A program made the position numbers and the translations under genes. From Nitrospira_D sp019636945 (lineage in GTDB: Bacteria; Nitrospirota; Nitrospiria; Nitrospirales; Nitrospiraceae): a stretch of DNA of 64,000 nucleotides. The notes under the pieces are model-generated. The model made no database searches, was not told the origin of the DNA, and worked only from the letters and a program-made list of their open reading frames with translations. Positions 1-8,998 of this stretch are shown in pieces; positions within the stretch are counted from its first letter, which is position 1, and each line of letters opens with the position of its first letter. The DNA lies in assembly GCF_047338595.1 (NCBI RefSeq), contig NZ_JBLFBO010000001.1, positions 62,001 through 126,000 on the forward strand, read 5' to 3'.

Positions 1-269
1 TGCCACCCCACCCCGACACGCTGGCCTTTTTCCCAGGCAATCACCCCGGCACCGACGGCATCGATCACGCCCGCCACCTCATGGCCCGTGACACGCGGAT
101 ACTGAAGTCCCGGCCAATGGCCTTCTTTGACGAACATGTCGCTATGGCATATCCCACAAGCCTGGACTTTCACACGGACCGTATTGGGCTTGGGTTCCGG
201 CACCGGCCCGTGGGCGATCTTGAACGGACCTCCAGGGGAGGTGATCTGCACGGATGTCATGACTGTCAT
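1..269 (-). CDS. Zinc-dependent alcohol dehydrogenase, N-terminal part (cut by window edge)
   Basis: The minus-strand reading from an ATG at 269 gives about 89 residues before the left edge. They match the N-terminal GroES-like domain of medium-chain zinc alcohol dehydrogenases. A CGICHSD segment supplies the catalytic zinc cysteine, followed by a GHEVAG motif (zinc histidine and glutamate) and a run of glycines and valines as in this family. The ATG follows an AAGGAGG ribosome binding site about six bases upstream. A second in-frame ATG lies at 260. The family oxidises alcohols or reduces aldehydes with NAD(P). The substrate cannot be told from this fragment, and the Rossmann domain lies outside the window. 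Confidence 0.85.
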   Translation of the reverse strand, partial: MTVMTSVQITSPGGPFKIAHGPVPEPKPNTVRVKVQACGICHSDMFVKEGHWPGLQYPRVTGHEVAGVIDAVGAGVIAWEKGQRVGVGW

Positions 270-341
270 CAACGCCTCCTTCGCTGGCAGAATATCGACA
301 CTGTTCTCAGGTGGCACCAGAACACTTTCAATACCCTTGGC

Positions 342-1151
342 TTACCGCTGACTCGGTGCCTTGCCGAGGATGTGAACTCTTGGTCCATTTGTCAGGGCGA
401 TGAGTCGGTCATCCTCGACTTCGCCGCCTAAGACCCATTCGAAGAGTCGCTTCGCGTCATTCAGTTCCGGGGATTTGGGATAACCATACTGCTCCTTCTG
501 CATCGGTTCGTCATAGAGACCGATGCAGCCATGGGATGCGGGATAGCCGGGCAGGTCGCGACCGTGAATCCAGTAGGAGACGCCGTCGCGATTGATATGA
601 AACCTGAGCGCGTAGTTCATTGGATAGGGACGGTCCGTTCCTTCAACGGTATAGCGACAGGATTGATGGGCGCGGTGCGCGGCAGTGAGACGAAATTCCC
701 CTGTCGGCGTTTCATCATGGCCGTTCCCTGAGGCGATCGGTACTGCAAATCGCAGAACCCCGTACTCGTAGGCACCCAGAAATTGCTCGGAGAGATTGAC
801 CAGGATGCACCGTCTCTCCTGCTCCGCCGCGAAATACAGCAACGGCAGCGGCGAGAAATACTCCACGTCCTGGATCTGCTTCGGGACCTTGATGGATACC
901 CCAGCGTGGACATGGCGCCGGTCGCTTCGGTTGAACCGCGCGACAACGATCCACTGTTCATCAAAGAGAGTCTCCAACGATTCACCGACACGGAGTGTTC
1001 GGCACTCCCACTGGATAGTCGCATCGCTGGGATAACTGATACCACAGGCGCCACGCGGCTTTATCGTTGGTTCCGAATAAACAATAATGGGAATAAGGAC
1101 GATGCCCGTAAGCAGGGCACTCCAAACCAACCGCGACACTGTCATGGACAT
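342..1151 (-). CDS. L,D-transpeptidase (YkuD domain), exported
   Basis: About 269 residues from the ATG at 1151. A hydrophobic N-terminal segment (roughly residues 8-26) looks like a signal peptide or anchor. The second half is a YkuD domain with the motif HGRDLPGYPASHGCIGL, which contains the catalytic cysteine and histidine. Enzymes of this family form L,D cross-links in peptidoglycan or attach proteins to it, in the periplasm. The reading frame is open further upstream to 1283, but those codons lie in an inverted-repeat element (1169-1290), so I place the start after it. The Shine-Dalgarno sequence is weak. The gene stands alone between the alcohol dehydrogenase and the CBS pair. Confidence 0.85.
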   Translation of the reverse strand: MSMTVSRLVWSALLTGIVLIPIIVYSEPTIKPRGACGISYPSDATIQWECRTLRVGESLETLFDEQWIVVARFNRSDRRHVHAGVSIKVPKQIQDVEYFSPLPLLYFAAEQERRCILVNLSEQFLGAYEYGVLRFAVPIASGNGHDETPTGEFRLTAAHRAHQSCRYTVEGTDRPYPMNYALRFHINRDGVSYWIHGRDLPGYPASHGCIGLYDEPMQKEQYGYPKSPELNDAKRLFEWVLGGEVEDDRLIALTNGPRVHILGKAPSQR

Positions 1152-1168
1152 GATGAACGTACGCACGA

Positions 1169-1290
1169 CAGACTGTTCAAAAAGTTTCACCAGCAAGGCC
1201 GCAGCGAGCGAAGAGGTGAGGCGTACGCTTCGGTACGTTGAGCCTCTGAGCAACGCGAGAACGCCGCTGGTGGACTTTTTCAACAGTCTG
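1169..1290. repeat. ~120 bp inverted-repeat element, copy 1
   Basis: The ends are near-perfect inverted repeats: CAGACTGTTCAAAAAG at 1169-1184 and CTTTTTCAACAGTCTG at 1275-1290 (15 of 16 pair). On the minus strand the interior carries GTTCTCGC, TCAACGTACC, GTACGCCTC and GCTGCGGCCT in the same order as the element at 3362-3485 (plus strand). There is no transposase, so it resembles a MITE or large REP-type element. It lies just upstream of the L,D-transpeptidase and extends that reading frame spuriously. Confidence 0.8.
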
Positions 1291-1725
1291 CTACGACCAA
1301 TATTGCGACGCCTTCATGTAGCCGAATAGCAGATCCCGTCTGGCTAAAATCCCCACTAACTTATTGTTCCGGACCACCGGCACACGGGTCAGATAGCGGT
1401 CTTGGAACAGATCGGCCACCTGAGCAAGCGTCTGATCCTCCGTCACGGCGACGGGATGAGCCGACATGATCTCTGTTGCAAGGATCTTCCGAAGGTCACG
1501 CCCTTCAACCATCGCTTGCAAGAGGTCATATTCCGTGACGATCCCCACCAATGTGCCGTCCTCTTCCACAACGGGCAGACTTCCGTAGTTACGATGGGTC
1601 ATCAGATGGGCGATCGTCGATGCGTCGGTGCGCGAGGTGCATCGTGTGACGGCATCCTGCATCAACTGTCCGACCGTCACGGTCTTCGGATCGGTCGCCT
1701 TCATGAAAAATTCGGTTTGTCTCAT
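1291..1725 (-). CDS. CBS-domain pair protein
   Basis: About 144 residues, made almost entirely of two CBS domains. The first has the typical core around PVVEEDGTLVGIVTEYDLL and the second around VPVVRNNKLVGILARRDLL. Paired CBS domains bind adenosine nucleotides and usually regulate partner proteins; no effector domain is attached here. The ATG at 1725 follows GAGGAG closely, and the start overlaps the end of the next CBS gene (stop at 1733-1735), so the two are translationally linked. The partner is unknown. Confidence 0.85.
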   Translation of the reverse strand: MRQTEFFMKATDPKTVTVGQLMQDAVTRCTSRTDASTIAHLMTHRNYGSLPVVEEDGTLVGIVTEYDLLQAMVEGRDLRKILATEIMSAHPVAVTEDQTLAQVADLFQDRYLTRVPVVRNNKLVGILARRDLLFGYMKASQYWS

Positions 1726-1732
1726 AAGCTCC

Positions 1733-2179
1733 TCACAGTTGTCGTTTGCCGCCTGTGGCCAGATAGGCCCGCAAGAGATCGCGTCGCGCAATGATTCCAA
1801 CCAATTTCTCTTTGGCATTGACGACAGGGACGCGAATCAGATCGCTTGCCCGCAGCACGTGCACCAAGGTTCCAAGCGTCGTTTCCGGCCTGACAGAGTA
1901 AGGGTTGGCCGTCATGATATCTTTTGCCGAGACAGTTGCGAGCGGATGCCCGTCATCGACGGCTCCCAGTAGATCATGTTCGCTGACAATGCCGGTCAGC
2001 TTCCGGCCGTTTTCCACGACCGGCACGGCCCCGAACCCCTCGATCGTCAACGACGCGATGACGTCCCCTTTCGTCTTCAGACGGACATATTGCACGTCCT
2101 TCTCCATGACCTGACTGACGGTCATTGAGTCGAAGTCTTTGACTTTGATCTTCACCTTAGCCTGCTTCTTCTTTTTCAT
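1733..2179 (-). CDS. CBS-domain pair protein
   Basis: About 148 residues. A lysine-rich N-terminus (KKKKQAKVKIKVK) is followed by two CBS domains with cores near VPVVENGRKLTGIVSEHDLL and IRVPVVNAKEKLVGIIARR. The ATG at 2179 follows a purine-rich GAGGAGGGGCA; the open frame continues to 2236 without a better start. It is a paralogue of the downstream CBS gene, which begins inside its last codons. The two may act as a hetero-pair sensing adenylate charge; that role is inferred from the family. Confidence 0.85.
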   Translation of the reverse strand: MKKKKQAKVKIKVKDFDSMTVSQVMEKDVQYVRLKTKGDVIASLTIEGFGAVPVVENGRKLTGIVSEHDLLGAVDDGHPLATVSAKDIMTANPYSVRPETTLGTLVHVLRASDLIRVPVVNAKEKLVGIIARRDLLRAYLATGGKRQL

Positions 2180-2449
2180 TGCCCCTCCTCTCTCTATATG
2201 GAAGCGCTCTGTGATCTCACCTTCTGAGCGATGCATTCATACTGACGCGAATCACCACAGTAGGAAAACCGTTCCTGCTGCAAAACGCCTCAATAGGCTC
2301 CTCTGTCAAAACACTGTTTCTCTCCATAACTCCCTGGTAATGGGCCAATTCTTCTTCCGTCGCATCCCCTGCTACAGGCACATCCGATGCAGATCTGATA
2401 CCCGAAACGGCTTCTCCAGAATTACAGCCTGCACGGAAGGGGGCCAGTT

Positions 2450-3355
2450 ATGCGTATCTTATGCGCGGTCGATGGGTCGGAACACTCGCAGTGGGGGGTC
2501 CAGGCACTTGAAGCGTTTGCCGGTCACGAACCTGACCAGGTGGTGCTCCTACACATCATCGATCAACCGTCGCTCCAGGCCGCCGTGAACAAAAACCCCG
2601 TCGCACGGAAACGTGCCCTTGCCGCGATGGAGAAGGCCGGGACCACCCTGTTGCGCGATGCCGTGCGAGCGGCTCGACTTGCCCTGGACCAGGCAGCAAC
2701 CAGGCCACGAACAAAACTCCAGACGATCCTCGCGCATGGTCCGATCGCGCATACCATTTCGCGAACGGCCCGGAGACTGAAGGCTGACCTCATCCTCATG
2801 GGATCGCGCGGCCTGAGCGACATTCAAGGATTCTTGCTCGGAAGTGTCTCTCGCCAAGTGGCCGCGACAGCGCCTTGCCCCCTGTTGGTCGTGAAACAAC
2901 CCCTGACCGCCCTGCTCCGCGTGGCCATCGCCGTGGACGACTCCAAACCGTCACGCGCCGCCGCTCGGTTTCTTCGATCCCGTATCTTGCCGGAATCCTC
3001 CATGGTTACGATCCTGACCTCGATGGAAAGTCCCGTGACGGACTTCGCGGCACGCTATCTCTCTGAATCGCAACTGGCCGAATTGAAACGGCCTGTCATG
3101 GAACGAGCCACCAGGTTGGTCAACGGCCTACGGGATGAGTTCATCAAGGATGGTTTTTCGGTCGTCACTCAGGTCCAGATGGACCATGTAATCGACACCA
3201 TCGTGAAACATGTCGAGGCAAGCCATGACCAGCTGCTGGTGATCGGTTCCCGTGAGTTGACGAAGAGCGAGCGACTCTATCTCGGCAGTGTGTCCGAAAG
3301 CCTGCTGAGGCACGCCCCCTGTTCAGTGCTGATCGTGAGAGGCGCCCGTGCCTGA
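2450..3355 (+). CDS. Universal stress protein, two tandem Usp domains
   Basis: 301 residues with two UspA-type domains. Domain 1 (about 1-148) ends with the ATP-binding signature GSRGL...LGSVSRQVAATAPCPLLVV. Domain 2 (about 153-300) has GSRELT...LGSVSESLLRHAPCSVLIV. Tandem Usp proteins are cytosolic ATP-binding stress factors of poorly defined biochemical role. The ATG has GGAAGGGGG just upstream. It is divergent from the CBS pair, so the 270 bp between them probably holds both promoters. A second two-domain Usp lies at 52370-53221. Confidence 0.9.
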   Translation: MRILCAVDGSEHSQWGVQALEAFAGHEPDQVVLLHIIDQPSLQAAVNKNPVARKRALAAMEKAGTTLLRDAVRAARLALDQAATRPRTKLQTILAHGPIAHTISRTARRLKADLILMGSRGLSDIQGFLLGSVSRQVAATAPCPLLVVKQPLTALLRVAIAVDDSKPSRAAARFLRSRILPESSMVTILTSMESPVTDFAARYLSESQLAELKRPVMERATRLVNGLRDEFIKDGFSVVTQVQMDHVIDTIVKHVEASHDQLLVIGSRELTKSERLYLGSVSESLLRHAPCSVLIVRGARA

Positions 3356-3361
3356 CCTCAA

Positions 3362-3485
3362 CGGGATGTTGAAAAAGGCTGCCAGCTTTGTTCTCGCATC
3401 ACTCGGACCCTCAACGTACCCCAGAGGGTACGCCTCGGGCCCTCACTTGCTGCGGCCTCGCCGATCAGCCTTTTTGACCATCCCG
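3362..3485. repeat. ~120 bp inverted-repeat element, copy 2
   Basis: The termini are CGGGATGTTGAAAAAGGCTG (3362-3381) and CAGCCTTTTTGACCATCCCG (3466-3485), which pair at 18 of 20 positions. The interior shares GTTCTCGC, TCAACGTACC, GTACGCCTC and GCTGCGGCCT with the copy at 1169-1290, in the opposite orientation. It fills the gap between the Usp gene and the P-type ATPase and could fold into a large hairpin acting as a terminator or mRNA stabiliser. Confidence 0.8.
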
Positions 3486-3519
3486 CACGTTAGACACTTC
3501 GCGATGTGTTCCTCATTGC

Positions 3520-6351
3520 ATGATTAAGGGTATGGGAATGAGTTCCCCCTGCACATACGACGACATTCACCGGCTTTCGGCCGAGGACGTGCTCACGCGA
3601 CTGGAAAGCCGCGACAACGGCCTCTCCCAGAACGAAGCAGAGCGACGATTGGGGCAATACGGACGAAATATCCTCAGTCAGCCAGACCATTTCCCGCTTC
3701 TTCGCGGGCTCGTTCGTCATTTCACCCATTTCCTGGCAATTCTATTGTGGATCGCCGCCGCGCTCTCCTTTGCAGCAGACTTCATGAGGCCGGGTGAGGG
3801 GATGGCCACATTGGGGTGGGCGATACTCAGTGTCATTGTCATTAACGCCGGATTTGCCTTCTTTCAGGAATATAAGGCCGAGCGAGCCCTCCAAGCTCTC
3901 CACCTTCTCTTGCCGGACAAGGCATGGGTGACGAGAGGTGGGCAACCGGTCGAAGTGTCCAGACGTGAGATCGTGCCGGGCGACATCCTGATCGTGGAAG
4001 AAGGCGAGCGGGTACCGGCTGATGCGCGCCTCATCGAGGCAGTCGGCATGCGAGTGGACAACGCCGCCTTAACGGGTGAATCGAGGCCACAACGACGGAC
4101 AGCCGAGGCGACAGCGGATGGACACTGGCTCGATCTACCGAACCTTGTCTTTGCCGGCACCACCATCCTGTCTGGACATGGTCGCGCCGTCGTCTTTGCT
4201 ACGGGGATGCATTCGGAGTTCGGGAAAATTGCCGCCCTCACCACTGTGGTCGAAACCGGACTCAGCCCACTCCAGAAAGAGATCATCACGGTCACTCGAA
4301 TTGTTGCCGCGATTTCGCTGGCGATGGGGCTCATATTTTTTGTGGTCGGCCTCTGGACAGGACTCGGCTTCTGGATCAGCGCCATCTTCGGCATTGGGAT
4401 TATCGTGGCAAACGTCCCGGAGGGACTCCTCCCGACCGTCACCCTCGCCCTTGCCCTGAGCAGTCAACGTATGGCCAAACGCAACGCATTGGTCAAGCAC
4501 TTGCCGTCCGTTGAGACCCTCGGATGTACCACCGTGATTTGCACGGATAAAACAGGGACGTTGACGGAGAATCACATGACGGTCGATCGATTCTTCGTCG
4601 ATGGGCTGGTGATCGAGGCGCGAGAGGGGTGTTTCTTCACCAGAGGCCGAATGATCAGCACAGCCGACGCTGAGCAATGGCGTCCCTTCTTCGATGCACT
4701 GCTCCATTGCCACAACGCTAGGCGCGTCCGGAAGTCAGATGGGCACGTCGCCGTCACCGGCGATCCCACGGAAGTCGCTCTCGTAGAATTTGCCATCGCA
4801 CATGGGTTGGCCCACCAACCGCCCTTACGACGTATGGGAGAGCTGGCCTTCGACGCCGACCGAAAGCGGATGAGTACCCTACACTGGGCAGAAGGACAGC
4901 TCGTGGCGTTCACCAAAGGTGCTCCAGAATCGGTGCTGGCACACTGCTCGCACCTCCGAGTCCATGACCGCACGCCACCGATGACCTCCGACGACCGCAC
5001 ACGCATCCTGAATCAGAGCCGCCTCTTCGCCGAACAAGCCTACCGGGTGCTGGCCGTGGCTATGAGAGATGTCACCCATCAACCCGAGCACATTGAGGTG
5101 GAGACGATTGAAACCGATCTCACGTTTCTCGGTCTGGTCGCCATGATGGACCCCCCGCATCGTGAGGTGCCTGGCGCGATCGCCACCTGCCGACAAGCCG
5201 GCGTTCGAGCCATCATGATCACCGGCGACCATCCGCTCACGGCGCTGGCCGTCGCTCGCAAGATCGGTCTCGTGCCGGATCAGGTCACTGCCCCCCCGAT
5301 GCCGATATTTGTCCCCGTGATTGAGGGGGCACAGCTCGACCACATGAACAATGAAACTCTCCACCGACTGCTGACACCGTCCCATCCTAACGAACCGGAC
5401 CCGGTCTTTGCCCGCATGGCCCCTCGCCATAAGATGCGGGTCGTGTCCACACTCAAAGAGATGGGCAACGTCGTCGCGGTGACCGGTGATGGAGTCAATG
5501 ACGCCCCGGCGATGAAAACGGCCGACATCGGGGTGGCCATGGGAATTGCCGGAACGGATGTCGCGAAAGAAATCGCGGACATTATTCTCCTCGATGACAA
5601 CTTCGCGACCATCGTGAACGCGATCGAGGAAGGTCGGGCGGTCTACGAGAACATTCGCAAGTTCACGACCTATATCCTCTCGAGTAATGTGCCGGAAATT
5701 ATCCCCTTCCTGGGATATGGTTTTCTTGGGGCACCGTTGGCTCTGACGATTCCACAAGTATTGGCGGTCGATCTAGGAACCGATATGATCCCCGCTCTGG
5801 GGCTCGCCAATGAGCAGCCCCGTCCTGACGTCATGGACATTCCTCCTCGCTCAAGGTCTGAACGACTTCTCAACCTCCCCCTCCTGGTGCGGGCCTATTT
5901 CTTCCTCGGCATCATCGAAGCAGCCGTAGCCATGGGGGGATTCTTCCTCTATCTCTATAGCCACGGTTGGACCTGGGGATCACACCTGGATTGGTCATCT
6001 CCATTGTATCGAGAAGCGACGACCGTCACATTCGCAGGGATCGTCCTGGCCCAAGTTGCAAACGTGTTTGCCTGCCGATCCGATCATCTCTCGGTGGCCC
6101 GCCTCGGCTGGTTCAGCAACCCATTTATCGTCTGGGGCATCGTCACGGAGCTGACCATTCTTGCACTCATCACCTTCACACCGATTGGAAACGAGATCTT
6201 TGGAACCAGTCCTTTGCCTCTCTGGATTTTGGGGCCACTTGTTCTCGGGTCTCTCCTTCTCTTGCTGGCCGAGGAGGGTCGGAAGCTCCTCGTGAACCGT
6301 CGTCATCGCAGCGCAAATCCCGCAACAACCCAGATCGTGAGTCCATCATGA
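3520..6351 (+). CDS. P-type ATPase of the Na,K-ATPase-like P2C subclass
   Basis: 943 residues. The phosphorylation motif DKTGTLT has its aspartate at 343, TGES (actuator) lies at about 185-188, and TGDGVNDAPA is present. The transport-site helices match animal Na,K-ATPase more than bacterial Ca or Mg pumps: VANVPEGLLPTVT in M4 (E301), SSNVPE in M5 (E726) and VDLGTDMIPA in M6 (D751, D755). It should therefore move monovalent cations (Na+, K+ or H+) at ATP cost; the ion is inferred. An alternative start is ATG 3532 or 3538. It overlaps the next gene by four bases (ATGA), beginning a four-gene cluster. Confidence 0.9.
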   Translation: MIKGMGMSSPCTYDDIHRLSAEDVLTRLESRDNGLSQNEAERRLGQYGRNILSQPDHFPLLRGLVRHFTHFLAILLWIAAALSFAADFMRPGEGMATLGWAILSVIVINAGFAFFQEYKAERALQALHLLLPDKAWVTRGGQPVEVSRREIVPGDILIVEEGERVPADARLIEAVGMRVDNAALTGESRPQRRTAEATADGHWLDLPNLVFAGTTILSGHGRAVVFATGMHSEFGKIAALTTVVETGLSPLQKEIITVTRIVAAISLAMGLIFFVVGLWTGLGFWISAIFGIGIIVANVPEGLLPTVTLALALSSQRMAKRNALVKHLPSVETLGCTTVICTDKTGTLTENHMTVDRFFVDGLVIEAREGCFFTRGRMISTADAEQWRPFFDALLHCHNARRVRKSDGHVAVTGDPTEVALVEFAIAHGLAHQPPLRRMGELAFDADRKRMSTLHWAEGQLVAFTKGAPESVLAHCSHLRVHDRTPPMTSDDRTRILNQSRLFAEQAYRVLAVAMRDVTHQPEHIEVETIETDLTFLGLVAMMDPPHREVPGAIATCRQAGVRAIMITGDHPLTALAVARKIGLVPDQVTAPPMPIFVPVIEGAQLDHMNNETLHRLLTPSHPNEPDPVFARMAPRHKMRVVSTLKEMGNVVAVTGDGVNDAPAMKTADIGVAMGIAGTDVAKEIADIILLDDNFATIVNAIEEGRAVYENIRKFTTYILSSNVPEIIPFLGYGFLGAPLALTIPQVLAVDLGTDMIPALGLANEQPRPDVMDIPPRSRSERLLNLPLLVRAYFFLGIIEAAVAMGGFFLYLYSHGWTWGSHLDWSSPLYREATTVTFAGIVLAQVANVFACRSDHLSVARLGWFSNPFIVWGIVTELTILALITFTPIGNEIFGTSPLPLWILGPLVLGSLLLLLAEEGRKLLVNRRHRSANPATTQIVSPS

Positions 6352-7679
6352 CCACTGATCCACAAAAGCCCACTCGCCATGTCCCTGTGGATGAAGTCAT
6401 CTCTCACCACGAGGCCTCGACGCCGGAGCGGCTACGTTCCGAGCCAGGAGCTGAACAGAAATCTGTGCTTACGATTGTCACGTTTCCCAGTCGACCGAGT
6501 CGATCCCGCCTCCCGTTGCTGATCGGCATCATGTTCATCCTGCTCATGGGGGGAGGAGGAGTATGGTACTGGTTGGCCTCCGGCACCCCTCCTATTCACT
6601 ACAAGACACTCCCGGTCGAGCGTGGACCGATCACGGCGATCGCGACCGCAACCGGCACAATCAATCCGGTCGTCTCCGTGCAGGTCGGTAGCCAAATCTC
6701 CGGGAAAGTTGCGCAACTCTTCGCCGATTTTAACTCCAAGGTGACAAAAGGACAGGTCTTGGCCCAGATCGATCAAAAACCGTTCAAGGCCCGTTTGAGC
6801 CAAGCGCGTGCTGCCGTCAAAAGCGCAAGGGGAAATCTCTCCCGAGCCAACGTCTTGGCGATTCAGCGCAAGCGAGAGTTCGATCGTATGGCGGCGCTGC
6901 GACCGCAGGCGTTCGTCTCACAAGCGGACACGGATCTCGCCGAGACCAACTACCGGGATGCCGCAGCCAACGTGGAGGTTCTGCAAGCGCAACTGGATCA
7001 GGCTCAGGCGGCACTCGCCTCAGCGGAATTGGATCTTGGCTATACGACAATCTACTCACCGGTGGACGGCATCGTGGTGTCTCGAAACGTGGATGTCGGC
7101 CAAACCCTGGCGGCGGCCTTCCAGACGCCGATTCTCTTCTTGATCGCCCAAGACCTCACCCATATGCAGGTGAACGCCAACGTCAGTGAATCCGACATCG
7201 GTGGTGTCAAAGAAGGAACAGAGGCGAATTTCCGAGTGGACGCCTATCCCAAACAATTCTTCGATGGCGTGGTGACGCAGGTCCGCAACGCGCCCATCAA
7301 TATTCAGAACGTCGTGACCTATGACGTGGTCATCACTGTACGCAACCCTGAATTGAAGTTGAAACCGGGCATGACAGCAAACGTTACCATCGTAACCGCA
7401 CGGAAAGAGAATCCGCTCCGTGTCCCGAACGGTGCTCTGCGATTCAGGATGCCCAACGTACCGACCGACAGGAAAGTCAGCCGCGTCTGGGTGTTGGACC
7501 CCCATCACCAACCTCGCCAAGTGGATGTCTCGACGGGCATCGCCGACTCTCTCTATACGGAAATCGTGTCTGACACTTTGCGCGAAGGAGATCCTGTTAT
7601 TCTGGGGGTTGAAACAGATGAAGAACAGTCCAAAAAACAATTGCCTCCCGGTTTTGAACCAAGTCGCGGGTTGAGATGA
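6348..7679 (+). CDS. MacA/HlyD-type periplasmic adaptor (membrane fusion protein)
   Basis: 443 residues from the ATG inside the ATGA overlap with the P2C ATPase; a longer open frame upstream is only a shadow of the ATPase gene. There is an unusually long cytosolic N-terminus (about 54 residues), one membrane helix (about 55-77), then a biotinyl-lipoyl-like segment (GSQISGKVAQL), an alpha-helical hairpin rich in alanine and glutamine (about 145-235) and beta-barrel domains. This is the MacA family, which links inner-membrane ABC permeases to an outer-membrane channel. Its partner here is probably the MacB-like permease that follows. Confidence 0.88.
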   Translation: MTTDPQKPTRHVPVDEVISHHEASTPERLRSEPGAEQKSVLTIVTFPSRPSRSRLPLLIGIMFILLMGGGGVWYWLASGTPPIHYKTLPVERGPITAIATATGTINPVVSVQVGSQISGKVAQLFADFNSKVTKGQVLAQIDQKPFKARLSQARAAVKSARGNLSRANVLAIQRKREFDRMAALRPQAFVSQADTDLAETNYRDAAANVEVLQAQLDQAQAALASAELDLGYTTIYSPVDGIVVSRNVDVGQTLAAAFQTPILFLIAQDLTHMQVNANVSESDIGGVKEGTEANFRVDAYPKQFFDGVVTQVRNAPINIQNVVTYDVVITVRNPELKLKPGMTANVTIVTARKENPLRVPNGALRFRMPNVPTDRKVSRVWVLDPHHQPRQVDVSTGIADSLYTEIVSDTLREGDPVILGVETDEEQSKKQLPPGFEPSRGLR

Positions 7680-7765
7680 AGGGAGGCAAGAAGCAATCAG
7701 CTGTCAGCCTCGGAGCGGATCATGATTACTGAAGACTGAAAGCTGAGCGCTACGAGCTACTCACC
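7680..7765. repeat. Intergenic spacer with repeat-like sequence
   Basis: An 86 bp gap inside the transport cluster. It contains AATCAGCTGTCAGC and, about 35 bases on, GACTGAAAGCTGAGCG, a loose inverted pair (TCAGCT / AGCTGA). It resembles degenerate intergenic repeats but I see only this copy clearly in the window. No gene is evident. Confidence 0.35.
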
Positions 7766-8998
7766 ATGTCATTCTTTTGGCTCACCCTTCTATCAGCTTT
7801 TCGTATTCTCAGGCGTAACCCGTTGAGAGCCGGCTTGACGATGCTGGGCATTGTCATTGGAATCGGCGCGGTTGTCGCCATGATCAGTCTTGGCCAGGGG
7901 GCGACGGCTTCGGTACAGGCAGAGATCTCGAGCCTGGGCACCAATGTGCTGATCGTCATCCCGGGAGCCACGACGGTCGGCGGCGTCCGGGGTGGGCTTG
8001 GATCGTTTTCGACCCTGACGGTCGACGATGCGGGAGACATCGAGAAGAAGATCGCCGGCGTGACGACGGCGATGTACGGGACACGCTCGATCCTCCAAGT
8101 GATCAGGGAGAACAAGAACTGGAGTACGGTCGTCTTCGGCACCACTTCCGTCTTTCCGGATATCCGAAACTGGCCTCTTGCACAGGGAAACTTCTTCACA
8201 CAATCAGATCTTGATTCTGCCGCCAAGGTCGCAGTCTTGGGAACAACCGTCGTCCAGAATCTATTTGAGCCGGGAGAGGAAGTCGTAGGAAGTGAGATCC
8301 GTATCAGAAATGTTCCGCTCCGGATCATTGGGGTCCTGGCATCAAAGGGCCAATCCATCACAGGGCAGGATCAAGATGATTTCGTTGTCCTTCCCTTCTC
8401 GACCGCGGAACGCAGGGTGTTCGGGACAAAGTTTCTGGGAACCGTCGGAATTATTTTAGTGGCAACCGCCACCCGCGACGACATTCCCCCCGCAGCCGAC
8501 GACATCAAGGAGCTGTTGCGGACGAGACATCGTCTGCACCCATCAGAAGAAGATGACTTTACGATCCGGACCATGGAGGATATCGCAAGAACCGTCGCCG
8601 GCACGAGCAGAACGATGATGGTGATGCTGATGAGTATTGCGTCGATCTCTCTGATTGTGGGAGGAATCGGCATCATGAACATCCTCCTGGTTTCCGTCAC
8701 GGAACGGACGCGGGAGATCGGCTTGCGGATGGCGGTGGGCGCAAAGCGCGCACACATCCTGCTGCAATTCCTCATGGAAGCTCTCATCATGACCGCGATC
8801 GGAGGAATGCTCGGCGTTGGGACAGGAATCGGGATCGCCCGGCTGCTCACCACCGTGATTGGATGGCCGACCATCATCAACATCCAAGCAGTGCTCGCCG
8901 CGTTTCTGTTCTCGCTCGTCGTTGGACTGTTTTTTGGCCTGTATCCGGCCAATAAGGCATCGAAGCTGAACCCTATTGAAGCGCTGCGCTATGAATAG
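7766..8998 (+). CDS. MacB/FtsX-type ABC transporter permease
   Basis: 410 residues. One N-terminal membrane helix (about 24-44) is followed by a large periplasmic MacB_PCD-type domain (about 50-275) and three C-terminal helices (FtsX domain, about 285-400). It ends in the usual ANKASKLNPIEALRYE motif. Permeases of this type export peptides, lipids or antibiotics mechanically, driven by a cytosolic ATPase. No ABC ATP-binding subunit is encoded next to it or elsewhere in the window, so the motor must come from elsewhere. Its last codons overlap the start of the P3B ATPase (ATGAATAG). Confidence 0.88.
   Translation: MSFFWLTLLSAFRILRRNPLRAGLTMLGIVIGIGAVVAMISLGQGATASVQAEISSLGTNVLIVIPGATTVGGVRGGLGSFSTLTVDDAGDIEKKIAGVTTAMYGTRSILQVIRENKNWSTVVFGTTSVFPDIRNWPLAQGNFFTQSDLDSAAKVAVLGTTVVQNLFEPGEEVVGSEIRIRNVPLRIIGVLASKGQSITGQDQDDFVVLPFSTAERRVFGTKFLGTVGIILVATATRDDIPPAADDIKELLRTRHRLHPSEEDDFTIRTMEDIARTVAGTSRTMMVMLMSIASISLIVGGIGIMNILLVSVTERTREIGLRMAVGAKRAHILLQFLMEALIMTAIGGMLGVGTGIGIARLLTTVIGWPTIINIQAVLAAFLFSLVVGLFFGLYPANKASKLNPIEALRYE

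Noticed and set aside
1152..1283. Longer N-terminus for the L,D-transpeptidase
   Set aside because: Those codons lie inside the inverted-repeat element and would place extra residues before the signal peptide.
5967..6347. Longer N-terminus for the membrane fusion protein
   Set aside because: It overlaps the end of the P-type ATPase gene in another frame; the ATGA overlap at 6348 is the natural start.
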